Shown here piece by piece: positions 58,605-64,000 of a DNA stretch of 64,000 bases. The DNA comes from Cyprinodon diabolis (Eukaryota; Chordata; Actinopteri; Cyprinodontiformes; Cyprinodontidae): contig JARPUW010000302.1 in assembly GCA_030533445.1 (NCBI GenBank), positions 1 to 64,000 on the forward strand, written 5' to 3'. The notes beneath the pieces were generated by a model that had not been told where the DNA came from, searched no databases, and saw only the letters and a list, made by a program, of their open reading frames with translations. The number at the start of each line of letters is the position of its first letter. Within the stretch, counting starts at the first letter, position 1. Position numbers and translations under genes: made by a program.

Positions 58605-61600
58605 TAGCCCTCTTTCCTTCCCTCAGCAGCCCTCAAAGGCGTAAGCAGTTGGTCTGGGGAGCCCCGACATCACTTGCCAGGGCCGTATTGGCCCTGTTCC
58701 CCAGACGGGCAGTAGGTGGCCCCCCTCAAAATTTCTTTAGAAATTTTCTAGTTATTATAATTCTCCCGTATACCCAAAACTTCGGCACGTAACTAGTCCC
58801 GCACGGTTTGGCGGATCGGGCCCAAAGTTGGCACACGCGTCGGGACCAATGGGGTGATGTGTGCTTGTATAAAACTTTCTCATTAGTCCGAAGGTTTGCG
58901 AATTATTAGCGAAAACGTCGCAAAAAAATCCCATAGGAAATGAATGGGGAGAGGAAAAAAAAAGCATAAAAAACAGCACTTCACTGTGTCGGCATACATT
59001 CACCTAGAAAAACAGTTTGAAGCTCAGTTTGTAGATAAATCCTTCGTCTATTTAAAACTGAAGACGGTATGTTGATAACTGCTACGGTTTTTGTATAATC
59101 AGACCTCAAGCGCCACAAAGTTTTAGCAAAATCCAGCCTGCTAGAGTGGAGCAACTGAAAAGCTAGAGTGTGAGGCAGGCGTTTTTTAAACACAAAAAAA
59201 CATTTTAAACTCGCCCTCACGGCCACATATTTATAGCTAGAGTCACCATTTTTGGTCAGTTTGTAGACTGAAATCTCTGGACCCACACAATATCTTCGGA
59301 ATTACGGTAGGATTAATACTTTTCCTTAAAAACCCTCCAGACCGACCTAAAGTCGATGAAAATCAGAGCCGTTTTTCATTGGTTTTGGAGCAGAAGAGGG
59401 GAGAAAAACGAATCAGACTATGTGTTTTAAACTCGTCATAAATATTTTTCTGAATGACACACATACACCAAAGTTGGCATAGTTGGAGTCGAAGGATGAC
59501 TGACGCTCACGGTGAAAAATTTTTTTGAATAACTCATACGGTTTTTGCTCAGCAGTCGTTTGTTCGGAGGACATTTTAAGCACCTGAAAGCTGAGTGACA
59601 GTGACCTGCTGCAGCTAGCTCAATTAGAAGCTTAGGTGTGATGAAACGTTTTTTCTTTTTCTTTCTCTTCCCATTCAGTTTGTAGATGACCTACAGCCAT
59701 GAAAGTTACTCCAATTGAAGACAAGATATAGCTGTCGCTTAGATAAAAAGAATTTTTCAGATACCTTTTACGGTTTTTACTCAGCAGTCGTTTGTTCGGA
59801 GGGGTGCTTTAGCAGCTAAAAGGTCAGTGAGAGTGAGGTCCTGCAGTTCAAACAAAGGGAGGAGCAGGTGTGCCAACCATTTTGTTTGTGCTTCGTTTTG
59901 GGTTGTGAAAGACCTACAGACATGAAGGTTACCCCAGTCTGAGACAAAGGATAGATGTTGCTTTCACTGAAAGAATTTTTCAGATACCTTTTACGGTTTT
60001 TGCTCAGCAGTCGTTTGTTCGGAGGGTAAGCACCTGGAAGCTAGCTGACAGTTAGCTTCTGCAGCAGCCTGCTATAGTGCAGCTGCTGAAATCTTAGTGT
60101 GAGGCGGCCATTTTTTTAAGATCAAACATCTTATTCTCGCCCTCACGGCCACATATTTGGAGCTACAGTCACCATTTTTGGTCAGTTTGTAGACTGAAAC
60201 CTCTGGACTCACACAATGTCTTCGGAATTACGGTAGGATTAATACTTTTCCTTAAAAACCCTCCAGACCAACCTAAAGTCGATGAGAGTTTCAGCCTTTC
60301 TCTATTCTTTTTGAGCTGAAGATGGGAGAGAAACGAATCAGACTATGTGTTTTCAACTCGTCATAAATATTTTTCTGAATGACACACATACACCAAAGTT
60401 GGTATAGTTGGAGTCGAAGGATTGCTGATGCTCATGGTGAAAATGTTTTTTGAATAACTCATACGGTTTTTGATCAGTAGTCGTTTGTTCGGTGCCGTTC
60501 TTCCCATACAAAAAAGCCTGGGAAGAAGAAACCAATAGTGAGTGCAGCTGTTGTCTGTGTCAGTGAGAGGCTCGTCAAGCGTTGTCAAGGTTACCAAGCT
60601 TCAAACAGATTTTACCTCTGCTGTTTTAAACAGCACATATTAATCTAATGGAGGGTGAAAGGACTGATTTAACATTGGGAAATGGATACTATATGACTGC
60701 TGTCCATGACACTTCCCTTGCCACTCAGCACTGATAGACTTTCAAAATAAGACTCCAGGGACCCTACAAAATAAAAGCCTCTATATTTTTTACATATATT
60801 TATTGCCCTATATGGCTCAACATTATGACCCAAACTCAACCCCGTTTTAGAGAATAGACTCTAGGAGACTGTTTAAAACACACCCTATAGCAAATTTCAA
60901 AATAAAAGCCTCCCATTTCCGCTTCATCTACTGCCCTAATAACATGGAAAAAGAGTGATTTAACGATTGGAAAGTAATCAACTATCATTGACGGGTCTGA
61001 ACATTTTCTATAAACACAACTCTGTTGGACTTTCAAAATAAGACTCCAGGGACCCTACAAAATAAAAGCCTCTAGATTATACTAATGCATTAATTGATGC
61101 AAATGGCTCAACATTATGACCCAAACTCTTCCAGGTTGTTTTTATTAGACTCTAGTGACCTTTTCAAAACACACCCCAGAGCAAATTTCACAATAAAAGT
61201 CTCCCATTTACTCTGTAATACAGCAACTATTCACCTAATAACATGGAAAACCAGTGATTTAACATTTGGAAATGGATTCTATATCACTGCTGGGCGTGAC
61301 CCATCTTTTGATGCACATTCATGATAGACTTTCAAAATAAGACTACAAGGACTCTACAGAATAAAAGCCTCTTCCTTATACACACTCATACATTCTGGCA
61401 TATTGCTCATTGCCATTGGTGATTTCATCACTGCAATGGCTCTTAGAAGGCGGGCGGAGCCCGCCAATGGTAACAGGCAGGCGGAGCCCGCCAAAGGTGA
61501 TTACATCACTGCAATGGCTCTTAGCAGGCGGGCGGAGCCCGCCATTGGTGATTTCATCACTGCAATGGCTCTTAGAAGGCGGGCAGAGCCCGCCATTGGT

Positions 61601-61773
61601 GATTTTTTTCTTCACTGAGATGGCTCCTAGCAGGCGGGCAAAGCCCGCCAACTGGGCTTTACCCACTGTGTTTCAATATGGACAACCCATATTACCCTTG
61701 TGCATCATACGCTGTGCACGTCTATTTCCCAGATTTCAGCACAAGTGGCACACAGCTCTCTTTGCCCATGAAC
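58605..61773 (+). repeat. Macrosatellite unit 19 (class B, 3169 bp)
   Basis: No 66-bp copies. Follows unit 18 in the same register as unit 10 follows unit 9. Private changes include GCAGGTGTGCCAACC near 59863, GCTATAGTGCAGC near 60071 and GCTCGTCAAGCG near 60570. Confidence 0.95.
61449..61649 (+). repeat. GC hairpin array, 5 hairpins (unit 19)
   Basis: Five hairpins; the second has a mutated left arm (GGCAGGC), costing one stem pair through a CpG change, and the last has an AAA loop as in unit 17. Confidence 0.92.
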
Positions 61774-64000
61774 TTGCCCTCTTTCCTTCCCTCAGCAGCC
61801 CTCAAAGGCGTAAGCAGTTGGTCTGGGGAGCCCCGACGTCACTTGCCAGGGCCGTATTGGCCCGGTTCCCCAGACGGGCAGTAGGTGGCCCCCCTCAAAA
61901 TTTCTTTAGAAATTTTCTAGTTATTATAATTCTCCCGTATACCCAAAACTTCGGCGCGTAACTAGTCCCGCACGGTTTGGCGGATCGGGCCCAAAGTTGG
62001 CACACGCGTCGGGACCAATGGGGTGATGTGTGCTTGTATAAAACTTTCTCATTAGTCCGAAGGTTTGCGAATTATTAGCGAAAACGTCGCAAAAAAATCC
62101 CATAGGAAATGAATGGGGAGAGGAAAAAAAAAGCATAAAAAACAGCACTTCACTGTGTCGGCATACATTCACCTAGAAAAACAGTTTGAAGCTCAGTTTG
62201 TAGATAAATCCTTCGTCTATTTAAAACTGAAGACGGTATGTTGATAACTGCTACGGTTTTTGTATAATCAGACCTCAAGCGCCACAAAGTTTTAGCAAAA
62301 TCCAGCCTGCTAGAGTGGAGCAACTGAAAAGCTAGAGTGTGAGGCAGGCGTTTTTTAAACACAAAAAAACATTTTAAACTCGCCCTCACGGCCACATATT
62401 TATAGCTAGAGTCACCATTTTTGGTCAGTTTGTAGACTGAAATCTCTGGACCCACACAATATCTTCGGAATTACGGTAGGATTAATACTTTTCCTTAAAA
62501 ACCCTCCAGACCGACCTAAAGTCGATGAAAATCAGAGCCGTTTTTCATTGGTTTTGGAGCAGAAGAGGGGAGAAAAACGAATCAGACTATGTGTTTTAAA
62601 CTCGTCATAAATATTTTTCTGAATGACACACATACACCAAAGTTGGCATAGTTGGAGTCGAAGGATGACTGACGCTCACGGTGAAAACTTTTTTTGAATA
62701 ACTCATACGGTTTTTGCTCAGCAGTCGTTTGTTCGGAGGACATTTTAAGCACCTGAAAGCTGAGTGAGAGTGACCTGCTGCAGCTAGCTCAGTTAGAAGC
62801 TTAGGTGTGATGAAACGTTTTTTCTTTTTCTTTCTCTTCCCATTCAGTTTGTAGATGACCTACAGCCATGAAAGTTACTCCAATTGAAGACAAGATATAG
62901 CTGTCGCTTAGATAAAAAGAATTTTTCAGATACCTTTTACGGTTTTTACTCAGCAGTCGTTTGTTCGGAGGGGTGCTTTAGCAGCTAAAAGGTGAGTGAG
63001 AGTGAGGTCCTGCAGTTCAAACAAAGGGAGGAGCAGGTGGGCCAACCATTTTGTTTGTGCTTCGTTTTGGGTTGTGAAAGACCTACAGACATGAAGGTTA
63101 CCCCAGTCTGAGACAAAGGATAGATGTTGCTTTCACTGAAAGAATTTTTCAGATACCTTTTACGGTTTTTGCTCAGCAGTCGTTTGTTCGGAGGGTAAGC
63201 ACCTGGAAGCTAGCTGACAGTTAGCTTCTGCAGCAGCCTGCTAGAGTGCAGCTGCTGAAATCTTAGTCTGAGGCGGCCATGTTTTTAAGATCAAACATCT
63301 TATTCTCGCCCTCACGGCCACATATTTGGAGCTACAGTCACCATTTTTGGTCAGTTTGTAGACTGAAACCTCTGGACTCACACAATGTCTTCGGAATTAC
63401 GGTAGGATTAATACTTTTCCTTAAAAACCCTCCAGACCAACCTAAAGTCGATGAGAGTTTCAGCCTTTCTCTATTCTTTTTGAGCTGAAGATGGGAGAGA
63501 AACGAATCAGACTATGTGTTTTCAACTCGTCATAAATATTTTTCTGAATGACACACATACACCAAAGTTGGTATAGTTGGAGTCGAAGGATTGCTGATGC
63601 TCATGGTGAAAATGTTTTTTGAATAACTCATACGGTTTTTGATCAGTAGTCGTTTGTTCGGTGCCGTTCTTCCCATACAAAAAAGCCTGGGAAGAAGAAA
63701 CCAATAGTGAGTGCAGCTGTTGTCTGTGTCAGTGAGAGGCTCGTTAAGCGTTGTCAAGGTTACCAAGCTTCAAACAGATTTTACCTCTGCTGTTTTAAAC
63801 AGCACATATTAATCTAATGGAGGGTGAAAGGACTGATTTAACATTGGGAAATGGATACTATATGACTGCTGTCCATGACACTTCCCTTGCCACTCAGCAC
63901 TGATAGACTTTCAAAATAAGACTCCAGGGACCCTACAAAATAAAAGCCTCTATATTTTTTACATATATTTATTGCCCTATATGGCTCAACATTATGACCC
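61774..64000 (+). repeat. Macrosatellite unit 20 (class B, partial)
   Basis: Cut by the window edge inside the first full 291-bp monomer (boundary T at about 63906). It contains no 66-bp copies. Private changes include GAAAACTTTTTTTGAATAAC near 62685, CTCAGTTAGAAG near 62788, and TTAGTCTGAGGCGGCCATGT near 63264. The last creates an ATG and a 69-codon plus-strand frame at 63279, which I treat as chance. Confidence 0.95.

Larger units (their letters stand above)
1..64000. repeat. Macrosatellite array, ~3.2-kb unit, 20 head-to-tail copies
   Basis: The whole window is one tandem array. A landmark in the middle of the unit (ACATTCACCTAG) recurs near 594, 3768, 7074, 10242, 13450, 16624, 19930, 23273, 26414, 29555, 32795, 36101, 39273, 42442, 45610, 48749, 52671, 55856, 58997 and 62166. 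Successive spacings run from 3139 to 3922 bp, and most lie between 3139 and 3343. All copies have the same orientation. No single-copy DNA separates units and no array edge is visible, so the true array exceeds 64 kb. Copies differ by scattered substitutions, small indels and the number of internal subrepeats. I recognise no named satellite family. The plus strand is an arbitrary choice. Assembly collapse or expansion cannot be excluded from sequence alone. Confidence 0.98.

Noticed and set aside
1..64000. rDNA spacer, tRNA, 5S, snRNA or miRNA gene array
   Set aside because: I looked for conserved 5S and tRNA B-box-type strings and for miR-430-like precursors, because fish have tandem arrays of these. 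None was convincing; AGCACTTC near 573 is only a seed-length match.
1..64000. Tandem transposon or endogenous retrovirus
   Set aside because: No transposase, integrase or reverse transcriptase segment, no terminal inverted or long terminal repeats bounding the unit, and no target-site duplications were visible. An ancient noncoding element could still be the source of part of the unit.

Overview
The window is one uninterrupted head-to-tail tandem array of a roughly 3.2-kb repeat unit (a macrosatellite). I see no protein-coding gene, rRNA, tRNA or recognisable transposon ORF. With a fixed register (the T of the conserved T-[A/T]-GCCCTCTTTCC boundary) there are 19 complete units of 3139 to 3629 bp plus a 20th cut by the right edge. 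All are in the same orientation, and neither end of the array is inside the window. Every open frame is a short read-through of the repeat; most open at non-ATG codons, and they overlap on both strands.

Organism: clearly eukaryotic. The style of the repeat suggests a vertebrate, most likely a teleost fish: ATT microsatellite runs, a GGGCCAC/GCCGAAGGC hairpin minisatellite, a CCCATAGGAAATGAATGGGG-like stretch, and copy-to-copy differences that are often CpG to TpG or CpA. The species is not determinable from the window, and 'teleost' is recollection-based inference at moderate confidence.

Layout of one unit (unit 1 coordinates): 1-143 boundary region with a nested stem-loop (48-102) and an AT palindrome (124-143); 150-347 a 66-bp minisatellite present in 0 to 7 copies per unit; 358-600 a module without internal repeats; 731-2091 a block built by local duplication (a ~430-bp segment present twice, two ~220-bp segments between them, and a 33-bp box present four times); 2237-2970 monomers of 291 to 299 bp; 3045-3245 an array of GC-rich perfect hairpins (GGCGGGC-N3-GCCCGCC) spaced 51, 55 or 27 bp; 3246-3369 a linker to the next unit.

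Higher-order structure: diagnostic variants around 1850-1900 of each unit define three classes (A, B, C). The order is C A B A C A B C A B B B A/C C A B B A B B. The trimer C-A-B therefore recurs four times (units 1-3, 5-7, 8-10, 14-16), each about 9.65 to 9.85 kb. Several multi-kilobase blocks recur at an exact constant offset (12,856; 25,721; 28,992; 35,368; about 29,442), and unit 13 looks chimeric. This is the expected signature of unequal exchange and gene conversion homogenising a large satellite. There are no genes to place in a pathway. What merits attention is the nested repeat architecture, the dense hairpins and the array's recombination history.
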